Below, piece by piece: positions 55,255 to 64,000 of a stretch of DNA of 64,000 nt (positions are counted from its first letter, which is position 1; every line of letters starts with the position of its first letter). Source of the stretch: Heterohyrax brucei (taxonomy: Eukaryota; Chordata; Mammalia; Hyracoidea; Procaviidae); contig CM053143.1 of the NCBI GenBank assembly GCA_028571685.1, positions 138,480,829 through 138,544,828 on the forward strand, read 5' to 3'. The notes beneath the pieces were generated by a model that ran no database searches, was not told the DNA's origin, and saw only the letters and a list, made by a program, of their open reading frames with translations. The position numbers were made by a program, and so were the translations under genes.

Positions 55255-55625
55255 TTGTTATTTTTGTTCAATTCACAGTGACCCCACACAGGACATAAGA
55301 ATACACTGTCCAGTTCTGTACTATCTTTAGTTCAATGGTGTGTCTGAGTCCATAATTGCAGCCACTGTGTATTTTGAGTGCTTTCCTATCTAAGAAGCTT
55401 ATTTTGCAGCACTGTATGTGACAGTATTCTGTTGTGACCCATAGAATTTTTGTTGGCTGATTTCCAGAAGTAGGTAGCCAGGTATTTCTTCCTAGTCTGT
55501 CTGAGCCTGGAAGCTCTACTGCAACCTGTCTGCCATGGGTGAACCTACTGGTATTAGAAATACCTGTGGCATAGTTTCCAGAATCACAACAACTTGCAAG
55601 CCCCCACAATATGATAAACAGACAG
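55255..55625 (-). repeat. Afrotherian SINE composite, antisense
   Basis: It contains ttgttcaattcacagtgacc, tttgttggctgatttccaga, gcctggaagctctactgcaa and aagcccccacaatatgataa. Same composite as 39765-40170. Confidence 0.65.
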
Positions 55626-55782
55626 CTGGTAAAGTATAGAATAAAGAAGTTGGACTAGTTCAGTTTTGGCTGGATCAGACATTCTAGTCTTCACTCCTCA
55701 CCATGTTTCCTCCTCTTTTATCCTTTATTTCTTAACTATAGCTCTATGTTATTCTTATGTGTTTGATATCAGGGCTTCCCAA

Positions 55783-56310
55783 GTATGATGGCAAAGGTTG
55801 TGTGTCAACGTGGCTGGACCACGATTCTCAGTGGTTAGGCAGTTACGTAATGATGAGTTATATAATGATGTAATTTGGCACTTATGTAGTGAGGTAGTCA
55901 ACCTCTGCAATGTGATCTGAAGTGATCAGCCAACCCATCATAAGGGGAGTTTCCTTGGGGACGTAGACTGCATCCAATATGTACATAGATGCTCTGGCAA
56001 AGATAACTTGCTTGTTCTGAATCCTGCATCTGCCTCATCATCATCAAGTCCTTGGGACTTGAGTCAGCTGCCTATCATATCTTCTTGACCTTCTTGGCTT
56101 CATTGGCCTCTGAAGCCTGTGAGCCAGGAGCCCGCTATGTGACCTGCCAGTCTTGGGCTTGTCAGCCCCTGGAGCTATGTGAGTCAGGAGAACCTCTAGC
56201 CTGATATTTGACCCATGGACTGTAGAATTGCCACTCTCTGCAACCATGTGAGCCATTTCCTTGCAGTAATTCTCCTTCTCTCTCTCAAAAAATGAAAGAA
56301 AATAAAACGG
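55783..56310 (+). repeat. LTR-like repeat, sense (tgatggttaa family)
   Basis: It starts with tgatggcaaaggttgtgtgt, carries accacgattctcagtggtta, aggggagtttccttgggg and tgtgagccatttccttgcag, and ends in a CTCTCTC run. It interrupts the LINE-1 5' region. Confidence 0.65.
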
Positions 56311-56770
56311 GGCTGAAGGGGCCAGCCAGTGGAGGCTGTGAGCTAGTATTACTCTAGCTAAGCAACTGTGACCTGTTGGCAAGTAGCAGAGGCCTTGTAG
56401 AGGTAAGAAGGATGGTGAGTGGTAAAGCATATCCCTGGTTACCAGATGTTTGCTCTCCTGCTGGGAGCTCTGTGTAGTTGTGTTGCCATACCTGCATCCC
56501 AAATTCTTTCCACAGTTCAAACCCAAGAAGGCAAATCCAGCTATGCTCACTGGTATGGGACCTCCACTGTATACTTCTTGTTCTCAGTCAGTTTCTTATT
56601 CCATTTGGTGATTGATCAAGTCCTTTATTTCTTCATTTGATATGTAGGGTTCCAGGATTGACATTTGTATTTGTTTGCTTAGTTTTGAAAGTCTTTGCTG
56701 CAGACAGACAGCATGGTACACCTGTCTGTAGCATGATATTGTCTCTGCCTCTATTTTATGCAGTTTAAAA
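56311..56770 (-). mobile_element. LINE-1 5' end region, antisense
   Basis: Continues the block interrupted at 55255 and 55783. It shares ordered motifs (gggttccaggattgacattt, tttgctgcagacagacagca) with 11520-11600, which supports a common LINE-1 5' region. Confidence 0.5.
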
Positions 56771-57185
56771 AATATATTTATAACATTGGAATATACATGT
56801 ATTTTTTTTAGACTGTTGCATTTAGTTAATGCCATGATGTGCCTCATTGCATTTAGCCGTTTTCCTAGTTAATATTTCTTTTTGAAAACTATATTAATAG
56901 TGCTGGAATGATCATATTTGTGAAGTTCAAGGGTATGTATCTGACTAATTTTAAAAGAACAGAAATGTTTTAGGTATATAAATGCTTTCAAGAGTCTTGA
57001 TATATATCAGCAAATTAATTTCAAGGAAAATCACATCTATACACATTCCCATTTGAAGCATATGGAATTATTTTACTGAATCCCTTGTAAGAATAAATTC
57101 TTTTTAAATTTTTGTCCATTGTTGTTGATCAAGTTTAGTTACCTCAGTGTCTTGATTTGTGATTCTTGGATTCCAAGTAAACTGG
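56771..57185. other. Unrecognised A/T-rich sequence
   Basis: Some LINE-1-like flavour (ttgaaaactatattaatagt) but no confident assignment; no coding content. Confidence 0.35.
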
Positions 57186-57388
57186 ATAATGAGCTCCAGT
57201 GGTTCAATAGTTAAGTACTCAGCTACTAACCGAAGGTCAGCTGCTAACTGAAAAGTCATTGTTTCAAACCCACTAGCTGCTCCCCATACTACTCCCATAC
57301 AGATTACAGCCTAGGAAACCCAATGGGGCAGTTCTACTCTGTGCACTAGAGTCTCTTTGAGTCAGAATGGACTTGATAGCACACAACA
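57186..57388 (+). repeat. Afrotherian SINE, long subtype
   Basis: It starts with gagctccagtggttcaatag, includes acagattacagcctaggaaa and cagttctactctgtgcacta, and ends gagtcagaatggacttgata. Confidence 0.75.
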
Positions 57389-57464
57389 ATTGCCACTAAA
57401 CCGAATAGTCTTCAAATGCTGTTTTATCATTTATAGTTCCTCATACATTTTATTTTCTTTAGAC

Positions 57465-57690
57465 TAGGGATTTGGTCAACTACGACCATGGACCAAATTT
57501 GGTCCACAGCTTGTTTTTGCAAATAAAATTTTATTGGCGTACAGCCACACCCACTGACTGATGTGTTATCTATAGCTACTTTCACACTGTACTGCAAAAA
57601 AGGTATTCTTGATGGAGGCTGTGTGATCTGTATAGCTTGTTATGAACTATCTGAACACTTACGAGAGAAACCGTCAACTTCTGCTCTAGG
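57465..57690 (+). repeat. hAT-type DNA transposon remnant
   Basis: Motifs accatggaccaaatttggtc, aaataaaattttattggcgt and tacagccacacccactgact in order; this is the opposite strand of the copy at 7425. Confidence 0.6.
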
Positions 57691-58329
57691 GAATCTGTTC
57701 CTACATTTGTTGACCTCCTGTTCTCTTATCTAGGGTTTGATACTTTTCACATATGGCTCAGGTTGATTAATTTTTTCACTGTACTTACCCTCATTCAGAG
57801 AGCTGTCTGGACTAGATGTTTTCTAAGTTGTGGAATGCAGGAATTTCCCTTGATTCGCCTTGCTGACCTCTAGCCTACTGGTAAAATCCCCTTCTCAGGT
57901 TATAGGAAGGGGATTGTACATTCTTTGCTGCCTAGCTCCCAGCATTCTGCTGATCTCAGGTAGTATGACTTTGGAGTTCCAAGAAAAAAAATTGTATCTG
58001 TATCCATAGCTCATTTCTTTTATCCAATTCATTAATAAAATCACTGGCATTTCTATTTATTTTTGAAAGTGAAAGGGATATAATTTATGTGAACTATTTT
58101 TATAATTGTTATTTAACTTTTATAAAATAAATTAAGTTGTCATATTTATATATCTGTATTTTATGATACTATATATTACATGCATTATGTAATATTACTA
58201 TAAATGTTACACGTAAGTATAATTTATATCCAACTCGATGGCACTTGGCTTGGCATAAATGGTATTTATATACAATATTTGTATTATATACGAATATTAC
58301 ATATAATTATAATGTCTATAAATCTGTTA
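57691..58329. other. Unrecognised, very A/T-rich toward the end
   Basis: From about 58070 the sequence is mainly A/T with short TA palindromes. A SINE 3' motif (actcgatggcacttggct) is embedded at 58232-58250. No gene. Confidence 0.4.
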
Positions 58330-59000
58330 TTTAATCCAGACAATCTGCTTCTGGATTCATGGCAACCCCAAGTGTACAAACAGAACTGTACTTCAGGTTT
58401 TCAAGGACAAGGTCTTACTTTTAAGGCATCTCTGGGTGGATGTGAACTATCAACATTTTGGTTAGTAGTTATCTTAGTTATCTAATACTGTGATAACAGA
58501 AATATCAGATGGATTCAACAAACAAAAGTTTATTCTCTCATGGTCCAGTAGGCTAGAAGTCAAAATTCAGGGTGCCAGCTCTCTGTCAGCTCTGGGGAAA
58601 GGTCATTATTATCAATCTTATCCTAGTCTGGGAGTTTCTCTGCACACAGGACCCTCAGATCCAAAGGATGCGCTCTGTTTCTGGAGCTGCTTTCTTAGTG
58701 GTATGAGGTCCCCACAGCTCTCTGCTCCCTTCTCTTTTATATCTCAAAAATATTGACTTACAGCACAATCTAATCTTGTAGATTGAGTCCTACCTCATTA
58801 ACTATCTGCAATCCTGCCTCATTAACATCATAGAGAGGATTTACAACACATAGGAAAATCACATCAGATGAAAAAACTGTGGAAATCACACAATACTGAG
58901 AATCATGGTCTAGCCAAGTTGACAGATATTCTGGGGAGATACAATTCAATCCATGGCAATAGTCTAGTGCTTAACCGTTTGTACCACCCAGGGACTTCTA
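58330..59000 (-). repeat. Afrotherian SINE split by an LTR insertion, antisense
   Basis: The left part (gcttctggattcatggcaac to atcaacattttggttagta) and right part (gcttaaccgtttgtaccacc, then cagggacttc) join into one antisense SINE. Between them lies a MaLR-like LTR. Confidence 0.75.
58468..58957 (-). repeat. MaLR-like LTR inserted in SINE, antisense
   Basis: It starts with atcttagttatctaatactg and carries caaaagtttattctctcatg and gtggtatgaggtccccacag. Same family as 3163-3660. Its insertion post-dates the SINE. Confidence 0.7.
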
Positions 59001-59979
59001 ACACTTCAATTAATGCCTAGCTTATTAAGTGCTATAAAGATATTTTCCTCCTCAGTATTATTACCGTTATTATTACTAGGACCACAATTCCTAGTATGGA
59101 TTCTTTGGCTTTCAATGCATGTCTTCATTGTTACACTTATCACTCTACTTATGAGGAACATGATTCACTTCTCAGAACGAATTGTAACACACACACACAC
59201 CTATCACATTGTTGAGTGAAGTCATAGTCTCCAATTAACCTAGAAATTTGGGGTGTAGGGTAAGGAATTGTTCTCTGCCCTTCTCAAAACACAATTTCCA
59301 CAGTAAAGACTTCTTGGATAGACTGTCTCTGAGGAAAGGGAGGTAGCTAGGGTTTCTCTGTTTCATGAGGCAAGGGACCATGAAATCATTTTTGTTTTCT
59401 CAATACACATTTATTGGTTTTACAGTTGGTAGAAATTTCTCCAAAATTCTCTGGTAGTATGTCCCACTATTTTATCTTTTTCAGTTCTAATCATTTTCAT
59501 CTTTTCTTAGGTCTTTCTTGGATCTTTATTAAACCATCAGTCTTGTTTTCTCAGGGTCACAATTTTCAGGCTTCTACTGGTACTTGTTCAGTCACAGTTC
59601 TCAGTTTACATTCAATACATTCTTGCTTAATAAAATTATTAATATTCTGAAGCTGTTTATGTTTTCATTGTTATTTCTTTATTTGACATGGAACACAGGA
59701 GCAGAGATGTGAGTAAAAGATTTGCAAAAGTTTAACATTCTCCTTCCCCACATTTTGGCTCATTTCAGATAGAAATCCAACCTTTGTTTTTTTTATTGTT
59801 CATATCAGATATGTATGATTTAAATTACTTCTATTATTCATGGAAATCATAACTCTACTACTATTAACTGTCTACACTCTAACAGTGAGATCATTTCTCC
59901 ACACTGCTTTTCAGTCAATAAATTTTAGTGTGTAAACAGGCCAGATTTAATTCTGCTGGGAAAATGAGAAGGGAACAAA
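59001..59979. other. Unrecognised non-coding sequence
   Basis: A short (CA)n lies near 59189-59201. No other feature identified. Confidence 0.4.
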
Positions 59980-60430
59980 TGTTGCTGTTGTTAGTGGCTC
60001 TGATTCATGGTGATGCTATAGGTAACAGTCCAGAATATTGTCCTGTTCTGGGCCATCTTCATGGTCATTGATATGTTTGAGTCCATGGTTGCAGCTATTG
60101 TGTCAATCCATCTCACTGAAAGTTTCTTTGGTTTTCATTGGCCCTCTGGATGGTATTTGTTAGTTCTCCTATGATATTCTTTTCTAGTGATTGTTTTTTC
60201 CTGATGATGTGTTCAAAGTGAGTGAAAGTCCCACCGTTCTCACTTCTATAAAACATTTATGGTTTTTTTTTCCTTCTAGACTGATTTGCTTGTTCTTTTC
60301 ACCAATCATGATGTATTCAATGCTCTTTACCAGCAACACTGTTTGAATACATCAGTTCTTCTTCTGTCTTCCTTTTTCATTGTTTAATTTTCACATGTAT
60401 ATGTAGTCAATGAAAAGGCCATGGCTTGGG
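59980..60430 (-). mobile_element. RTE-type LINE, 3' part, antisense, old
   Basis: Diverged antisense RTE text: gttgctgttgttagtggctc, gtgtcaatccatctcactga, ttttcctgatgatgtgttca and ccatggcttgggccttaca. Older than the copy at 45785. Confidence 0.7.
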
Positions 60431-61084
60431 CCTTACACACTTTGGTTATCAAAGTGACATAAAGTGGCAAATCATAAAAAGTCTCAATTGTCAAACTTAG
60501 GACTTGGCATTGTGGGTAATGTGGTAACTGGATGCAACATGGCATGTTGCAAAGGTGATCCTGGCCAATAAACACAGAATGCAGTAAAAAGAAGGAAGAG
60601 AAGAAGCCCTTGGACAAAGTAAGTAGAAATGTGGATGCAGCTAAATAGCATTTGGTTTAACCATTGATCCTTCAGGAGATAGAGAGGAGAGGTGTGACAT
60701 TTGTGAAGAAGGTAGAACCGATGGGATTTGGTATCTGGTTAAGAAGCCTAAGCTAGTTCATGTTTCTGACTTGAGTCATTGCAGTTGCAGTGTCATTTAT
60801 TGATCAAATCAGCCCACAGGAGTGTGACACCTTGGGGAATGCCCTGAGATTTTAGAGGAGGAAGAAAACCTTCAGTGGGCTCTATTCAACGGTTTGGGCT
60901 TTGAAACCAGAGAAAGCTGACGTGTCAGTATGATCTTTTACCAGCATCTACATGTAGAACGGGTTGCCCATACTTCCTTCAGGCATATGATCACACAGTA
61001 GCAGAAAGGCCTTATCCTTCAGAGTATTACCTCCGTCCTTTTTCTTTTGTCTGTAGAGAAACCATTGCCCCAGATGGAGGCAGC
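60431..61084. other. Unrecognised non-coding sequence
   Basis: No repeat, RNA or coding signal that I can support. Confidence 0.4.
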
Positions 61085-61235
61085 ATGTTGTGGAAATAGC
61101 ATTGATTCCATAAACTCTGAATTCTAGATTAAAATTCAGGGTAGGAATGTACTAGCTAGGTGAACTTAGCTACTTTGCTTCTCTGAGCCTCAGTTGCCTC
61201 TTTGGTAATTTTCCATGTTGTTAAGAAGATTAAAT
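61085..61235 (+). repeat. MIR-type SINE, sense
   Basis: It contains ttcagggtaggaatgtacta, gctaggtgaacttagctact and tctgagcctcagttgcctct in MIR order. Confidence 0.65.
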
Positions 61236-61239
61236 AATT

Positions 61240-61640
61240 GTCTTAGTTTGCTAAGCATTGCTGTAAAAGAAATATCATAAGTAGGAGACTTCAATGAGTA
61301 GATGTTTATTTTCTCACAGTTCAGAAGGCTAAAAGTTCAAATCTAGAGCTTTGGCTCTAGAGGAACGCTCTCTGTTAGCTCTGAGGGAAGCTCTTCGTCT
61401 CTTTCAGCTTCTGTAGCCCCTACACTTCTCAGCCCCTTGGTGGTGTTCTGGTGGCGTCTATCCTTCCCCTATTTGTGCTCCCTTGTCTTTGTATTTATGC
61501 TGTTCCTTATACCCAGGAATCATTAGGTTCAGGATACTCTACACTGATATGGCCTCATTAAAACAACAGAAAACTGTTTCCAAATACGATTACATCCACA
61601 GGTACTTCTGGGGACACGATTCAATTCTAATAGCAATATA
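61240..61640 (-). repeat. MaLR-like LTR, antisense
   Basis: It starts with tgtcttagtttgctaagcat, has gatgtttattttctcacagt and ends in gggacacgattcaattctaa. Confidence 0.65.
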
Positions 61641-63815
61641 AAAACCTTTCACACAGTTTTCTTCTTTGTCTCCATTGAGTAACACTTTCATGTTTTAATG
61701 TCAATATCTTACCCAGAAATAATTATTTTCTTTTCCACAAAAGAACACCTTTGTATCACCTTCTGGCAAAGTTTCCGTTACCTGTCACTGAGGTTCAAGA
61801 ACCTGGCCCTTTCTTTAATGAGCTGTTAGTTTTAACTTCCTTTCTGATATGTATATGATAGACTCGAACTAATTAAATAGTCTTCTTCACTTTGATGAAG
61901 TTCCAGAAAACCATTCTTCAACAAAACAGATGGATTTCCTCCTTTTTATGTTGCTCTTGGAAACTAACATCAAATCCTTTGATAGTTCAATCTTATCTGA
62001 CAAAACTTTGTTTTTCTGAGCACTGTGGATAGAGATGGCAGCTGCTTCTGTTTCTCTTTTTGCTCACAAAGGTCTCATCTACCTCATTCATCTTTTTGAG
62101 GTTTGTGATCTCAAGTTGCTGTTTTATTTACCTACTGTGGTCATTGATTGCACTTAATATCCCATCGGCAGTCCTTGGCCTCAGCAATAATGTGAGTTTT
62201 TCTAATCTCTTGTAAATGATGTAGCCATTTTCTTGGTTACAAAAAACATGTGTCCATCAAAACACTTGTGGTCATAGCTTGGTTATGGTCTCAATGGGAA
62301 AAATAATCTTCACGACTATTAGGGATGAATTTTTGGTGATTTCCATAATCTTCCATCAGGTTGTCCAGGTTAGATTGTTATACTGTTGGATCTTTCCCTT
62401 CATCATTGGCAATCTAGGATCGAAAATACTGAGTACATTTAGGAAAGCTGGCCCAGAATTCCTTACTTAGGACTGTAAGACACCTTTAAGTTAAATCTTT
62501 GGAGTTTTCCTTAAGCAACATGAAAGGACTGCTTTTTCAAGGTCAGCCTTGTTGGGTTTGAGGAAAACGAGCCATTACTCTAACTGTTTTCATTCACGCT
62601 GTTATCTGACATCCCTCTGTCTCCTCCAGTGTAATCCAAGTTAAGTACTCAGGGTTTTACATCTTAACATAGCCCATCATAGGCTACTAAGAGCACTTTG
62701 TTTTCTTAATCACCTTCAGGAAAATGAACCAAAGTATTACTTTTAGAATCATAAGCATTTCTCCTTATAGGTCCTATTGATCTCAAATACGTTAAAACTA
62801 GCAGGAGGTGGAAGATTACCTTACAACTTCTGTAAATCACATTTCGGTTTACTGGAAGGCTTCTTTACCTAATAATGCCCTCCTTTGCATCTCTAGAGTT
62901 GTCCCTTTGTTTTCCTCCTTCCTATAGTTACTTTAGGGATCATCTTTCAGAAGAAAAACAAGTTTGGTGTATAAACTATCTATCACCTGTTTATCCAGAG
63001 TGGAGGGCAAGGACACTATTAGGTGTGAAAAAACAATGAATTTCATAGGTATTAGCCTGTGGTTCCAGGATTCACCTTCAAGGATCTAGTGCGTCAGCCA
63101 GGTACAGGACAAGAGGATGTGGATGCCAGTGCCTCTGGGAAAGACAAGTGACTAGATCAAATATTGCAGGGTTTATTTTCTGGACAAATATTTGGAAATA
63201 TCTTCCCTTCACTTTGAGTCTCCTCACCTGCACACCTGATTAAGCATTTATGAAAGTAATTGCAAAGTCAAATATGTCAGTGAGGAACAAATTCGACTGG
63301 ACTTCTTGGAGAAGAGAAGTAGGTGAGAGGGAGAGCACAGTGTGTGGGGATGACGAGGAAAAGGAAAGACCAGTGGGGTCAGCTAGAGATGTCTCTCAAG
63401 AGAAGGCTCCAGAATTCTTCTAGAACCTTCTAAGTCCTTCAACTAGGCCAGAAAAGTTCAGCCTGAGCCCAAGACTAATAAATACTTTTGGTAAATCATT
63501 TATTGAATACACGAACTATGCACAGGCCTCAAGGTTAAAGGTTAATGGGCAAAGTTTCAGAAAGAATTCCTTTAAGTAGACAATAATAGATTACAACTTA
63601 TGTTGCCACATTATAATAAGAAACTGCTTCAAATGAAATGATATGCTCTGGATTCAGAATCACAGAAAAGAGATGATTTGGAGACTGAGTCAGATCTCTT
63701 TCCAGTTGCTTAATGTACATACTTTGATTTTACTAAATAATAGAATATATCATTTTTTCTTTTTTTTTTTCTCAATTTAAGCCATGAGCTGGATGAGACT
63801 ACCTAAAGAACGAGA
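61641..63815. other. Unrecognised sequence, possibly an old retrocopy
   Basis: About 2.2 kb without a named repeat. Read on the minus strand, 61850-62650 has an exon-like, evenly mixed composition with short lysine/serine-rich pieces in several frames, as a decayed retrocopy might. I cannot identify a parent gene and claim no function. The poly-T run at 63757-63771 precedes an RTE. Confidence 0.35.
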
Positions 63816-64000
63816 GTTGTTGCTATTGTGTCCTTGAGTTGGCTCTGACTCATAATGATTCTGTGTATGACAAAATGAAACACTGCTCAGTTGTGTGCCA
63901 CCCTCACAATAGTTGTTATGCTTGAGCCCATTGTTGCAGGCACTGTGGCAATCTATCTCATTCAGAGTCTTCCTGTTTTTCAATGACCTTCTACATTAAC
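63816..64000 (-). mobile_element. RTE-type LINE, 3' end, antisense, cut by window edge
   Basis: It starts with gttgttgctattgtgtcctt and continues with cttgagcccattgttgcagg and gcaatctatctcattcagag in antisense RTE order to the end of the window. Confidence 0.8.

Noticed and set aside
61850-62650. Processed pseudogene on the minus strand
   Set aside because: Composition is suggestive, but I could not recognise a parent protein in any frame and saw no poly(A) tail or target duplication.

Overview
This window looks like intergenic or deep intronic DNA from an afrotherian mammal, most likely an elephant. The evidence is repeat content: many copies of an RTE/BovB-type LINE, and dozens of SINE pieces sharing the same 3' motif (agtcggaa.tgac followed by a cggcac or tggcaa end), in the form I know from elephant and its relatives. 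No host protein-coding exon, rRNA gene or CRISPR array could be supported. The long non-viral open frames are all inside low-complexity or transposon DNA.

The centrepiece is a full-length, recently integrated class II (betaretrovirus-like) endogenous provirus on the minus strand at 16405-23882. It has two 283-bp LTRs that differ at 8 positions by my hand count, an exact 6-bp target-site duplication (ACGAGG), a polypurine tract, a primer binding site that fits tRNA-Ile rather than tRNA-Lys, and the order gag - pro (dUTPase + protease) - pol - env. Both -1 frameshift signals can be read: A AAA AAC with a 7-bp stem for gag-pro, and G GGT TTT with a 14-bp stem for pro-pol. All four genes are broken: stops in gag, pro, integrase and env, a frame change between RT and RNase H, an altered protease active site, and an env with two frame changes that seems to lack its central cleavage and fusion region. 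The leader between primer site and gag holds four in-phase 25-nt repeats, at least three of which can form a small hairpin, directly downstream of a strong candidate splice donor. I consider this the most novel element of the window.

The provirus sits inside an older sense-strand LINE-1 (flanks about 15705-16404 and 23883-24745). Left of it (1-15.7 kb) are RTE and SINE pieces, MaLR-like LTRs and a large antisense LINE-1 with a 1.4-kb purine-rich insertion. Right of it (24.7-40 kb) are SINEs, split MIRs, an inverted pair of LTR-like repeats next to a palindromic mariner remnant, RTE copies and a SINE with a recognisable tRNA-Gly head. From 40 to 47 kb are RTE copies, including a head-to-head pair (40.6-42.06 kb minus, 42.1-44.77 kb plus, the latter nearly full length). 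From 45 to 57 kb antisense LINE-1s dominate; one retains an ORF2 endonuclease segment and a purine-rich tandem 5' UTR. From 57 to 64 kb are SINEs, a hAT remnant, MIR, MaLR-like LTRs and RTE ends, separated by unrecognised DNA.

Repeat family names come from recognising consensus motifs by eye, and most repeat boundaries are good to about 10-50 bp. Proviral landmarks (LTR ends, target duplication, primer site, polypurine tract, slippery sites, stops) were read base by base.
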